Shown: positions 53,344 through 61,329 of the stretch, in pieces
How the letters are laid out: every line of letters starts with the position of its first letter
Position numbering within the stretch: position 1 is the first letter of the stretch
Program-made: the position numbers and the translations under genes
The notes under the pieces: generated by a model
The model's database searches: none
Told to the model about the DNA's origin: nothing
Seen by the model: the letters and a program-made list of their open reading frames with translations, nothing else
NCBI GenBank assembly: GCA_003105015.1
Contig: PQAF01000028.1
Location: 1 to 64,000, forward strand
Length of the DNA: 64,000 nucleotides
Direction: 5' to 3'
DNA from: Rhodocyclales bacterium
Lineage (GTDB): Bacteria; Pseudomonadota; Gammaproteobacteria; Burkholderiales; Rhodocyclaceae

Positions 53344-55530
53344 ATGGCGGCGCAATCCGGCAAGCTCAAGCTTGCCCTCATCCTGGGCAGCGTCTACCTC
53401 CTGCTGGTGCTGCTGTTCAGTGCGCTCGGCACGGTCCTGTGGGCCGACATGAAAGAGGCCGAACGCCAGGCTTTCCTGGCCATCCTGCAGCCGCGCATCG
53501 AACTGTCGATCCTGATCATCCTGATGACCTGGTTCGTGCTCGGCCTCATCGTGCACGCCGTCTACCGGGCCTATGCGCTGGCGCCGCTGACGCTGCGCGA
53601 GCAGGCGCTGGTCATGGTCAACGCCAATCCCGGCCTGCGCCTGCAGGAACTGGGGGCGCCGGAAATCAGGACCCTGGCCCAGGTGGTCAACGCCCTGGCC
53701 GAGCAGCGCGAATCCCTGCAGCGCGACGTCGGGGACAGGATAGCGGAGGCCAAGGCCTCCATCGAGGAGGAGAAGAACCGGCTGGCGGCCCTCATGTCGG
53801 AACTGACGCAGAGCGTCGTGGTCTGCAACCTCGACGGCCGCATCCTCCTCTACAACAACCGCGCCCGGCTGCAGTTCAAGGCGCTGGCCGGCGAAAGTCA
53901 GTCCGCGCAGGACGGCGTCCTGATCGGGCTGGGGCGCTCGATCTTCGCCATCCTCGAGCGCAACCTGATCGCCCACGCTCTGGAGAACATCCAGCAGCGC
54001 CTGGCGCGCGGCAGCCTGCAGCCGACGGCCAACTTCGTCACCGCCAGCCGCGCCGGACAGCTGATCCGCGTGCAGATGGCGCCGGTGCGCGGGGCTGCAC
54101 GGGACGGCGGGGCGGAGGCGGAGCGCAGCATCGCGGGCTACGTCCTCATGCTGGACAACATCACGCGCAACTTCGAGATGGAGAGCCGGCGCGACGCTCT
54201 GCTGCAGTCCCTCACCGAGGGCAGCCGCGCCTCGCTCGGCAACATCCGCGCCGCCGTCGAGAACCTGCTCGATTACCCCGACATGGATGTCGGCCAGCGC
54301 GACCGCTTCGTCGGCATCATCCGCGACGAGGTGGGGGCGATGGGCCAGCGGCTCGACCAGACCGTCAACGAATTCTCCGACGCCCTCAAGGCGCGCTGGC
54401 CGCTCGAGGACATGCTGGGCGAGGACTTCATCGCGGCGGCGCAGCGGCGCATCGAGAAGAAACTGGGCCTGCCGACCAAGCTCGACGAGGTCGCCGAAGG
54501 GGTGTGGGTCAAGGTGGACAGCTTTTCGCTGCTGCAGGGCGTCACCTACCTGGCTTCGCGCCTGCATGACGAATACGACATCCGGGAAATCCGCTTCCGC
54601 CTCCTGCCGGACGGCCGCCTGGTGCACCTCGATCTGGTCTGGTCCGGCGCCGTCGTCGGCAGCCAGACGCTGCTGGCGTGGGAGATCGATCCGATGAACG
54701 TGGCGGGCGAGAACAGTCCGCTGACCCTGCGCGAGGTGATCGAACGGCACGGCGGCGAAATCTGGTTCGAGCGCGAGAAGGCCTCGCACCGCGCCTTCAT
54801 CCGCATGCTGCTGCCCTCCGCCCAGCCGCAGGAAACCGTCGAGCCCGCGGCCCTGCTGCACGCGGAAAGCCGCCCCGAGTACTACGACTTCAACCTGTTC
54901 CGGCAGACCGAGGAAAGCCGCGCCCTCGACGACCGCCTGCTGACCGAGCTGACCTACACCGTCTTCGATACCGAGACGACCGGGCTCGAGCCCTCGGCCG
55001 GCGACGAGATCATCCAGATCGGCGCCACCCGCATCGTCAACGGCCGCCTGCTGCGCAGCGAATGCATCGACCAGATCGTCGACCCGCGCCGCCCGCTGCG
55101 GCCGGAGGGCATCCCCATCCACGGCATCACCGAGGAGATGGTGGCCGGCCAGCCGACCATCGATCGGGTGCTGCCGACCTTCTACGCCTTCAGCGAGGAT
55201 ACCGTGCTGGTGGCCCACAACGCCGCCTTCGACATGCGCTTCCTGCAGCTGAAGGAGGCGGCGACCGGCATCTGCTTCCGCCAGCCGGTGCTCGACACGC
55301 TGCTGCTCTCCGCGGTGATCCATCCCAACCAGGAGTCGCACAAGCTGGAAGCGATCTGCGCGCGGCTCGGCATCAACGTCATCGGCCGCCACACCGCGCT
55401 GGGCGACGCCATCGTCACCGGCGAGGTGTTCCTCAGGATGATCCCGCTGCTCAACGAGATGGGCATCCGCACCCTGCGCGAGGCGCGCGAGGCGGCGGAG
55501 CGCACCTACTACGCCAGAATCAAGTATTGA
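53344..55530 (+). CDS. Pseudo-histidine kinase fused to a DnaQ-type 3'-5' exonuclease
   Basis: The 728-residue membrane protein has two N-terminal helices (about 10-32 and 50-72), a HAMP-like segment, a PAS domain (about 145-275), and a kinase-like core. In that core the H-box region reads SLTEGSRASLGNIRAAVENL, without the phosphoacceptor histidine, and the ATP-binding motifs are degenerate. A DEDD exonuclease follows at about 537-725, with D542 and E544 in VFDTETTG, AHNAAFDMRFL, and HTALGDAIVT. It contains copy 12 of the 24-bp motif in sense orientation. It is 8 bp downstream of the receiver gene and 17 bp upstream of the CBS gene. Confidence 0.87.
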   Translation: MAAQSGKLKLALILGSVYLLLVLLFSALGTVLWADMKEAERQAFLAILQPRIELSILIILMTWFVLGLIVHAVYRAYALAPLTLREQALVMVNANPGLRLQELGAPEIRTLAQVVNALAEQRESLQRDVGDRIAEAKASIEEEKNRLAALMSELTQSVVVCNLDGRILLYNNRARLQFKALAGESQSAQDGVLIGLGRSIFAILERNLIAHALENIQQRLARGSLQPTANFVTASRAGQLIRVQMAPVRGAARDGGAEAERSIAGYVLMLDNITRNFEMESRRDALLQSLTEGSRASLGNIRAAVENLLDYPDMDVGQRDRFVGIIRDEVGAMGQRLDQTVNEFSDALKARWPLEDMLGEDFIAAAQRRIEKKLGLPTKLDEVAEGVWVKVDSFSLLQGVTYLASRLHDEYDIREIRFRLLPDGRLVHLDLVWSGAVVGSQTLLAWEIDPMNVAGENSPLTLREVIERHGGEIWFEREKASHRAFIRMLLPSAQPQETVEPAALLHAESRPEYYDFNLFRQTEESRALDDRLLTELTYTVFDTETTGLEPSAGDEIIQIGATRIVNGRLLRSECIDQIVDPRRPLRPEGIPIHGITEEMVAGQPTIDRVLPTFYAFSEDTVLVAHNAAFDMRFLQLKEAATGICFRQPVLDTLLLSAVIHPNQESHKLEAICARLGINVIGRHTALGDAIVTGEVFLRMIPLLNEMGIRTLREAREAAERTYYARIKY
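53894..53917 (+). repeat. 24-bp dispersed motif, copy 12
   Basis: Both halves are exact, with spacer CGCGCAGG. It is in sense orientation and encodes ESQSAQDGV within the PAS domain; this loop matches the consensus DNA motif rather than any obvious protein conservation. Confidence 0.85.
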
Positions 55531-55547
55531 ACCGGACGACATCGATC

Positions 55548-57002
55548 ATGGAAAAACCTGCCCATCCATCCGCCAAGAGCGATTTCCAGGCGATGTACAG
55601 CCCTCTCGGCAGCCTGATCCGGCGCCAGCCGGTGACGGTGCCGCTGGATGCCACCGTGCGCCAGGCCATCCGGGTGATGGACGAGAAGCGCATCGGCTCC
55701 ATTATCGTCGCCGACGCCGGCGGCAAGCTGCCCCTGGGGATATTCACCCTGCGCGACCTGCTGCACCGCGTGGCGCTGCCCGGCTGCACGCTCGACCTGC
55801 CGATTGCGGCGGTGATGACGGCGGGCGTCATCACCGTCAAGCCGAATACCACGGCCTACCAGGCGGCCCTCGTCATGGGCAGCCGCGGCCTGCGCCATTT
55901 GCTGGTGGTCGACGACGCGGGCGAACTGCTCGGCATCGTCTCCCAGAACGACCTGTTCGCGCTGCAGCGATCCGGCCTCAACGACGTCACCGGCAACATC
56001 CGCGAGGCGAAGGATCTGGCGGCCCTGCAGACCTGCGCGAAGGACATCCGGCGCATGGCCGACACCATGCTCGGGCAGGGCGTCGCCGCCGAGCAGCTGA
56101 CCCATCTCATCTCGACCCTGAACGACCTGCTGACCCTGCGCATCGTCGAGCTGACGCACGACGAATTCGAATTGCCGCCGGTGAGGTGGTGCTGGATCGC
56201 GCTCGGCTCGGAGGGGCGCTACGAGCAGACGCTGTCCACCGACCAGGACAACGGCATCATTTTCGATGCCGACGGCAGGGAGGCCGGGGAAGTGCGCAAG
56301 AGCCTGCTGTCCTTTGCCGACTCGGTGAACCGCAAGCTGGACGCCTGCGGCTTCCCGCTCTGCAAGGGCGGCATCATGGCGAGCAACCCGGAATGGTGCC
56401 TGTCCGAGGAGGAATGGCGGAGCAAGTTCGCCCGATGGATCCAGTCGCCCGAGCCGAAGGCGCTCCTCAACGCCTCGATCTTCTTCGACTTCCGCCCCTT
56501 GTACGGCAACGAGGAACTGTCGCACAGCCTGCGCGACTGGCTGCTGGCTGCCAGCGGCAAGGCCACCCTGTTCCTGCGCCTGATGAGCGAGAACGCGCTG
56601 CAATGCCAGCCGCCGCTGGGCCTGATCCGCGACTTCACCTACGACAACAACAAGGATTTCCCGCACACCATCGACCTCAAGATGCACGGCTCGCGCCCCT
56701 TCGTCGATGCCGCCCGCATCTTCTCTCTGGCCTATGGCGTGGATGTCACCAGCACGGCGCAGCGCCTGCGCGGCGCCGCCGAAGCCACCAACCTGGGGGC
56801 GGATGTCGAGGCGATGATCGACGGCTTCTACTTCATCCAGCTGCTGCGCCTGCGCCACCAGCACGACCTGAACGGCAACGACGCCGGCGCCAACCGCATC
56901 GATCCGGACGACCTCAACGAGCTCGACCGCCACATCCTCAAGGAAGCCTTCAAGCAGGCGCGCAAGCTGCAGGACAAGCTGCGGCTGGACTATCGCCTGT
57001 AG
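55548..57002 (+). CDS. CBS-domain nucleotidyltransferase (DUF294-type)
   Basis: The 484-residue cytoplasmic protein has two CBS domains (about residues 20-145), a DUF294 nucleotidyltransferase-like domain with WIALGSEGRYEQTLSTDQDNGIIF (about 208-230; GSEGR and DQD are the metal/nucleotide site), and a C-terminal DUF294_C domain. CBS domains usually bind adenosine nucleotides, so it may sense energy status. The same pairing with an exonuclease occurs next to acetate uptake and acs genes in other proteobacteria, which supports a role in acetate-linked signalling. Its substrate is unknown. Confidence 0.88.
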   Translation: MEKPAHPSAKSDFQAMYSPLGSLIRRQPVTVPLDATVRQAIRVMDEKRIGSIIVADAGGKLPLGIFTLRDLLHRVALPGCTLDLPIAAVMTAGVITVKPNTTAYQAALVMGSRGLRHLLVVDDAGELLGIVSQNDLFALQRSGLNDVTGNIREAKDLAALQTCAKDIRRMADTMLGQGVAAEQLTHLISTLNDLLTLRIVELTHDEFELPPVRWCWIALGSEGRYEQTLSTDQDNGIIFDADGREAGEVRKSLLSFADSVNRKLDACGFPLCKGGIMASNPEWCLSEEEWRSKFARWIQSPEPKALLNASIFFDFRPLYGNEELSHSLRDWLLAASGKATLFLRLMSENALQCQPPLGLIRDFTYDNNKDFPHTIDLKMHGSRPFVDAARIFSLAYGVDVTSTAQRLRGAAEATNLGADVEAMIDGFYFIQLLRLRHQHDLNGNDAGANRIDPDDLNELDRHILKEAFKQARKLQDKLRLDYRL

Positions 57003-57026
57003 CGCCGTATCGCCGGGACTGACTTT
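57003..57026 (-). repeat. 24-bp dispersed motif, copy 13
   Basis: Both halves are exact, with spacer CCGGCGAT. It is intergenic and starts immediately after the stop of the CBS-nucleotidyltransferase gene. A short hairpin GCCCGC-TTC-GCGGGC follows at 57042-57056. Confidence 0.83.
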
Positions 57027-57090
57027 TAGTTCCGGCATAACGCCCGCTTCGCGGGCATGGGCCTTCACTGAAACGCAGGAGCGTTTTCCC

Positions 57091-57906
57091 TCAGAAACTG
57101 CCGCCGGTGGCGGCGAAGAGGCGGTCGCGCAGCTGGATCAGGCGCGGGCCGATCTCCTCGAAGATGCGGCTGCGCGTCATCTCGAAGGGCGGACCGGCGC
57201 AGGTGAGGGCGAGGATCTTCGACTGGTCGCGCGAAATCAGCGGCACCGCCACCGAATAGACGTCCTTGTTCCATTCGCCGAGCGAGACGCAGAAGCCGTA
57301 TTTCTGGTATTCGCGCACAGCCTTCTCGAAGCTGGCGCGGAAGCCTTCCCAGTCCTCCTTGCGGCCCGTCTTGCGGTGCTCCTCGAGCATCGCCGCGCGC
57401 GCCTCCTCGGGCAGGCCGCAGTGGTAGGCGCGGCCCAGCGCCGTCATGCCGTAGGGCACGCGCGCGCCGACCTCCAGCCGCATCTGGAAGGTCGGATTGC
57501 CCTGGCAGACTTCGAGGAAGACCATGTGCGGCTGGTCGCGCGCCGCCAGGCAGACCGCGGCGCGGGCGTAGTCGGCGAACTCCTGCATCATCGGCCGCGC
57601 GATGGCGCGGATGTCCTGGCTGGCGAGGAAGGAATAGCCCAGCGCGAGCACGCCCACCGAGAGGGAATACTTGCCCGACTCCGGCGAGTAGTTGAGGTAG
57701 CCGAGCTGGGTCAGCGTATAGGTCAGGCGCGTGACGGTCGGCTTGGGCAGGTGCGTGCGCTGCGCGATCTCGCTGTTGCCGAGCACGGGATGGCGCGGCG
57801 TGAAGGCGCGCAGGATGTCGAGGCCGCGCGCCAGCGCCGTGACGAACTGGCGGTCCTTGGCGGCACGGGACTTTTCGGCAGGCGTCTTGCGGGCGGTCTT
57901 GGCCAT
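57091..57906 (-). CDS. IclR-family transcriptional regulator
   Basis: The 271-residue protein has an N-terminal HTH (ARGLDILRAFTPRHPVLGNSEIAQRTHLPKPTVTRLTYTLTQLGYL, residues 25-70) and a C-terminal IclR ligand-binding domain (about 85-260, with PTFQMRLEVGARVPYGMTALGRAYHC). A lysine-rich N-terminus precedes the HTH. It is 15 bp downstream of the quinone oxidoreductase gene on the same strand and probably regulates that SDR-oxidoreductase operon. Its ligand is unknown. Confidence 0.9.
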   Translation of the reverse strand: MAKTARKTPAEKSRAAKDRQFVTALARGLDILRAFTPRHPVLGNSEIAQRTHLPKPTVTRLTYTLTQLGYLNYSPESGKYSLSVGVLALGYSFLASQDIRAIARPMMQEFADYARAAVCLAARDQPHMVFLEVCQGNPTFQMRLEVGARVPYGMTALGRAYHCGLPEEARAAMLEEHRKTGRKEDWEGFRASFEKAVREYQKYGFCVSLGEWNKDVYSVAVPLISRDQSKILALTCAGPPFEMTRSRIFEEIGPRLIQLRDRLFAATGGSF

Positions 57907-57921
57907 GTTGTCCTTCCCTGG

Positions 57922-58902
57922 TCAGGCTTCCGGCAGGATGACGACCTTGCCTTTTACCTTGCGGTCGAGCAGCCGCTGGATGGCTTCCGATGCCCGCGCC
58001 AGCGGAAACTGTTCGCTGACGACGGGATTGATTTTCTTTTCGGCAAACCAGGCCATCAGCTGCTTCATGTTGCGCACATGGCCGCGCGGGTCCTGGCGCA
58101 CCGAGTCGCCCCAGTACACGCCGAGCAGCTGGCGTTCCTTCAGCAGGGCCAGGTTGAGCGGGATCTTCGGGATCTCGCCGGCGGCGAAGCCGACGACGAG
58201 CAGCCGGCCGCGCCAGGCCATGGCGCGCAGCGCCGACTCGGTGTAGCTGCCGCCGACCGGGTCGTAGACGACGTCGACGCCCTTCTCGCCGGTGAGGGCG
58301 AGGGTGCGCTTGCGCAGGTCTTCCGTCGCGTAGTCGATGGTCTCGTCGGCGCCGAGCCGGCGGCACAGCGCCAGCTTGTCCTCGCTCGAGGCGGCGGCGA
58401 TGACGCGCGCGCCCATGGCCTTGCCGATTTCGACGGCCGCCGCGCCGACGCCGCCGGCGGCGCCCAGCACCAGCAGCGTCTCGCCCGGCTGCAGGCGGCC
58501 GCAGTCCTGCAGGGCGTGCAGCGAGGTGCCGTAGGTCAGCACCAGCGCGGCTCCCGTGGCGAAGTCCATGTTCTCCGGCAGCGGCATGATCTTCTCGGCG
58601 GCGACGACGCACTCCTCGGCGAAGCCGCCGGTGCCGGGAAAGCCGATGACGCGGTCGCCGGCCTTGAGGCCCTGCACGCCGTCGCCGACCGCCTTGACCA
58701 GACCGGCCACTTCCGCGCCGGGCGTGAAGGGCAGCGGCGGCTTGACCTGGTAGAGGCCCTGCACCATCAGCGCATCGGGGAAGTTCAGTGCGGCGGCCTT
58801 GACGTCGACCACCACCTGGCCGGGGCCGGCCTTCGGCGAGGGGACATCCTGCACGGTCAGGTTTTGCGGCGGGCCGTATTCGGCGCAGAGCAGGGCTTTC
58901 AT
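57922..58902 (-). CDS. NADPH:quinone oxidoreductase-family enzyme
   Basis: The 326-residue zinc-free medium-chain reductase has the GroES-like N-terminal half (VVVDVKAAALNFPDALMVQGLYQVKPPLPFTPGAEVAG) and a Rossmann motif LLVLGAAGGVGAAAVEIGKAMGA (about 145). The AAALNFPDALMVQG segment is typical of the subgroup seen near fatty acid or aromatic degradation genes. It is 13 bp downstream of the SDR gene and 15 bp upstream of the IclR gene. The physiological substrate is unknown. Confidence 0.86.
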   Translation of the reverse strand: MKALLCAEYGPPQNLTVQDVPSPKAGPGQVVVDVKAAALNFPDALMVQGLYQVKPPLPFTPGAEVAGLVKAVGDGVQGLKAGDRVIGFPGTGGFAEECVVAAEKIMPLPENMDFATGAALVLTYGTSLHALQDCGRLQPGETLLVLGAAGGVGAAAVEIGKAMGARVIAAASSEDKLALCRRLGADETIDYATEDLRKRTLALTGEKGVDVVYDPVGGSYTESALRAMAWRGRLLVVGFAAGEIPKIPLNLALLKERQLLGVYWGDSVRQDPRGHVRNMKQLMAWFAEKKINPVVSEQFPLARASEAIQRLLDRKVKGKVVILPEA

Positions 58903-58915
58903 CTTGACGTGCCTC

Positions 58916-59752
58916 TCAGAGTGGGGTCGGGTTGCGGTCCTCGAGGATGTCTTCCATCCTCAGGCGCACGGCCTGCTTGATGCGGCTGTGGGGAATCACG
59001 TAGAAGCGGTTCGCGGCGACGGCGTCGAAGACGGCGCTGGCCATGTCGTCCGCCGTCAGGCGGCCGGACTTCACCGCCTGGCCCATGCGCTCCTGATAGG
59101 CGGCGGAGGCGGCCGAGGGCGGCGCCGCTTCGCCGAAGCGCTGCGGACGATTGCGCTCCGAGGTGTGGATGGCCGTCGGCACCCAGGCCGGGCAGAGCAC
59201 CGAGACGCCGATCTTTGCCTGCTGCGCCCGCAGTTCCGTGTACAGCGTTTCCGACAGCGTGACGACGCCGTGCTTGCTGACGTTGTAGGCGGCCATCGCG
59301 GGGGTGGACAGCAGGCCGGCGACCGAGGCGGTGTTCACCACGTGGCTCTCGTCTTCCTGCGCCAGCATGCGCGGCACGAAGTAATGCACGGCGTGCACCA
59401 CGCTCCACAGGTTCACGCCGAGGATCCATTCCCAGTCGGCGGTGCTCAGCTCCCACGAAAGCCGCGTCAGGCCGACGCCGGCGTTGTTGCAGAGGAGATG
59501 CACCGCGCCGAAGCGGCCGAAGGCTTCTTCGGCGAGGTCGGCGATGTCCTCCTCGCGGCTGACGTCGACGCGGCGGGTGACGAGCGCATCGGCCGCCACC
59601 GGCAGGGTCGTCGCCGCCTCGACGAGCTTCGCCTCGTCGATATCCGCCAGCACCAGGCGCATGCCCTCGCGTGCTGCCCGCTGCGCCAGGGCGAGGCCGA
59701 TGCCGCTGGCCGCACCGGTGATGACCGCCGTCTTGCCCTTCAAATCGTGCAT
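58916..59752 (-). CDS. Short-chain dehydrogenase/reductase
   Basis: The 278-residue NAD(P) enzyme has the TGAASGIGLALAQRAA cofactor motif, LCNNAGVGLTRLSWE (NAG), the catalytic serine in HVVNTASVAGLL and the YNVSKHGVV tyrosine/lysine pair. Its C-terminal third (FYVIPHSRIKQAVRLRMEDIL) resembles SDRs of lipid or steroid-type metabolism. It is first of the three-gene operon with the oxidoreductase and IclR regulator. Substrate unknown. Confidence 0.86.
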   Translation of the reverse strand: MHDLKGKTAVITGAASGIGLALAQRAAREGMRLVLADIDEAKLVEAATTLPVAADALVTRRVDVSREEDIADLAEEAFGRFGAVHLLCNNAGVGLTRLSWELSTADWEWILGVNLWSVVHAVHYFVPRMLAQEDESHVVNTASVAGLLSTPAMAAYNVSKHGVVTLSETLYTELRAQQAKIGVSVLCPAWVPTAIHTSERNRPQRFGEAAPPSAASAAYQERMGQAVKSGRLTADDMASAVFDAVAANRFYVIPHSRIKQAVRLRMEDILEDRNPTPL

Positions 59753-59814
59753 AGTGTCGTTCCGCTAGAATTTGCGGGAAGATAGCATGAAGGCAAGCAA
59801 AACGAAATCATCGT

Positions 59815-59827
59815 TCGCATAGCGAAA
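59815..59827. promoter_or_regulatory. Candidate operator in the SDR-YkgJ divergent region
   Basis: TTCGC-ATA-GCGAA is a perfect 5-bp dyad in an AT-rich 77-bp gap between divergent genes; an overlapping CGAA...TTCG dyad extends it. IclR regulators often bind short TTCG-type dyads, so this is a candidate site for the regulator at 57091. Speculative. Confidence 0.35.
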
Positions 59828-59829
59828 TT

Positions 59830-60180
59830 ATGACGAGAGAAGCGGATGAAGCGCGCGGCTTCACTGAGGGCGGCAGCGTGAGCGCAAGCGCTCCGGAGAT
59901 TCCCGACTGCGTCGCCTGCGGCGGCTGCTGCGCCTGGTCGGAAACCTGGCCGGTGCTGATGGGCGAGGGCGATGGCGCCGGCATCCCGGAAGACCTCATC
60001 GATGTCGAGCACTGGCGCATGCAGTCCTGGGGCCATCGCTGTGCGGCGCTGGAGGGCGAGCTCGGCTGCCGCGTGGGCTGCACGGTGTATGAAAACCGCC
60101 CGCTGGTGTGCCGGGAGTTCCAGGCCGGCTCGGAAGACTGCCGCATGGTGCGGCGCGCGCTGCGGCTCGAGGCGGCCTGA
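59830..60180 (+). CDS. YkgJ-family cysteine cluster protein
   Basis: The 116-residue protein has the YkgJ cysteine pattern DCVACGGCCAW near residue 29, RCAALEGELGCRVGCTVYENRPLVCREFQAGSEDC further on. The cysteines probably bind iron-sulfur or zinc; no function is established. Two starts are possible; the first ATG (59830) has GAAATT before it and no strong Shine-Dalgarno, and a GTG at 59878 would shorten it by 16 residues. It ends 1 bp before the GIY-YIG fusion gene. Confidence 0.82.
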   Translation: MTREADEARGFTEGGSVSASAPEIPDCVACGGCCAWSETWPVLMGEGDGAGIPEDLIDVEHWRMQSWGHRCAALEGELGCRVGCTVYENRPLVCREFQAGSEDCRMVRRALRLEAA

Positions 60181-60181
60181 G

Positions 60182-60868
60182 ATGAGGGAATGGTTTCTCT
60201 ACCTGATCGAATGCCGCGACGGCAGCATCTACACCGGCGTCAGCGTCGATGTCGAGGCGCGCTACGCCGCGCACGCCGCCGGCCGGGGGGCGCGCTACAC
60301 GCGTTCGCACCCGCCGCTGCGCCTGCTGGGCAGCGTCGCCTACCCGGACCGCTCCTCGGCGCAGAAGGCGGAACATGAGGTGAAGCAGCTGTCGCCCGCC
60401 GCCAAGCGCGCATTCGCCGGCGGCCTCGCCGGCGGCGAGCGCCCGCCGGAAACGATGCTGCAAATTGTCCCCGGCCTGTCCATCCCGCTCGACGAGATCG
60501 AGCTGACTGCGATCCGCGCCCAGGGGGCGGGCGGCCAGAACGTCAACAAGGTGTCCAGTGCCATCCACCTGCGCTTCGATGTCGGCGCCTCGTCGCTGCC
60601 CGACGCCGTCAAGGCGCGGCTGCTTGAACTGGGCGGCCGGCGCATCACCGCCGACGGCGTCGTCGTCATCAAGGCGCAGCAGTTCCGCAGCCAGGAGAAG
60701 AACCGCGCGGCGGCGCTGCAGCGCCTGCGGGAGCTCATCGCCGGCGCCGCCGTCGCGCCGCGGGCGCGCAAGCCGACGCGGCCGACGCGCAGCGCGCAGA
60801 AGAAACGCCTCGAAGGCAAGAACCGGCGCGGCGCGATCAAGGCGCTGCGCGGACGGGTGGTCGATTGA
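60182..60868 (+). CDS. GIY-YIG nuclease domain fused to ArfB-type peptidyl-tRNA hydrolase
   Basis: The 228-residue frame has two unrelated domains. Residues 1-85 are a YhbQ-like GIY-YIG nuclease (FLYLIECRDGSIYTGVSVDVEARYAAH, ending SPAAKRAFAG). Residues 92-228 are a complete ArfB: IPLDEIELTAIRAQGAGGQNVNKVSSAIHLRFD holds the GGQ hydrolase motif, and a basic tail (KKRLEGKNRRGAIKALRGR) inserts in the ribosome mRNA channel. ArfB frees peptides on stalled ribosomes. An in-frame ATG at 60455, preceded by GGAA, could also yield ArfB alone. The two families normally come from separate genes. Confidence 0.83.
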   Translation: MREWFLYLIECRDGSIYTGVSVDVEARYAAHAAGRGARYTRSHPPLRLLGSVAYPDRSSAQKAEHEVKQLSPAAKRAFAGGLAGGERPPETMLQIVPGLSIPLDEIELTAIRAQGAGGQNVNKVSSAIHLRFDVGASSLPDAVKARLLELGGRRITADGVVVIKAQQFRSQEKNRAAALQRLRELIAGAAVAPRARKPTRPTRSAQKKRLEGKNRRGAIKALRGRVVD

Positions 60869-60884
60869 GAAAGGAAAACGATCC

Positions 60885-61319
60885 ATGGGAGTGATGAGCA
60901 GCGTCGTGGTGGCGGACCTGGACGAGGCCGCCGACATCGTCGGATCCGAGCGGCCGGTCGACGACTGGAAGGGCTTCGAGGCGCGCGGCCTCGACCAGGC
61001 CAAGTTCGCCATGCTGCATGCCCTGCTGTCCGGACAGTACTTCGACGAGGCGCAGCGCGATTTCGGCCTGCTGCATGCGGAATCGGAGGAAGGGCCCTGG
61101 CTGCTGCGCTTTCCCGCCGCTTCGGTGAAGCGGCTGGCGGAGCTTGACGAGGCGGGGCTGGAGGCGGTCGGCGAGGAACTCGCCGCGACGGAAGATTTCG
61201 AGGCGGAAGCGTGGGCGGTCGAGGACGTGCAGAAGATCGTCACCCAGCTGGCCGACCTGGCCGGCATGGCGGTGGCGCAGGACAAGGCGGTTTTCCTCTG
61301 GATCGTCGCCGACGAATGA
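60885..61319 (+). CDS. Hypothetical protein
   Basis: The 144-residue acidic cytoplasmic protein (MGVMSSVVVADLDEAADIVG at the start) has no signal or membrane segment. Its helical C-terminal part (DVQKIVTQLADLAGMAVAQDKAVFLWIVADE) and the ARGLDQAKFAMLHALLSGQYFDEA segment look like a globular family, but I do not recognise it with confidence. AAAGGAAAACG precedes the ATG. It lies 16 bp after the GIY-YIG-ArfB gene and 10 bp before a reductase gene, so it is probably co-transcribed. Confidence 0.7.
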   Translation: MGVMSSVVVADLDEAADIVGSERPVDDWKGFEARGLDQAKFAMLHALLSGQYFDEAQRDFGLLHAESEEGPWLLRFPAASVKRLAELDEAGLEAVGEELAATEDFEAEAWAVEDVQKIVTQLADLAGMAVAQDKAVFLWIVADE

Positions 61320-61329
61320 AGGAGTTCTC

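Noticed and set aside
57042..57056. GCCCGC-TTC-GCGGGC hairpin as terminator
   Set aside because: The stem is only 6 bp and no T-run follows on either strand.
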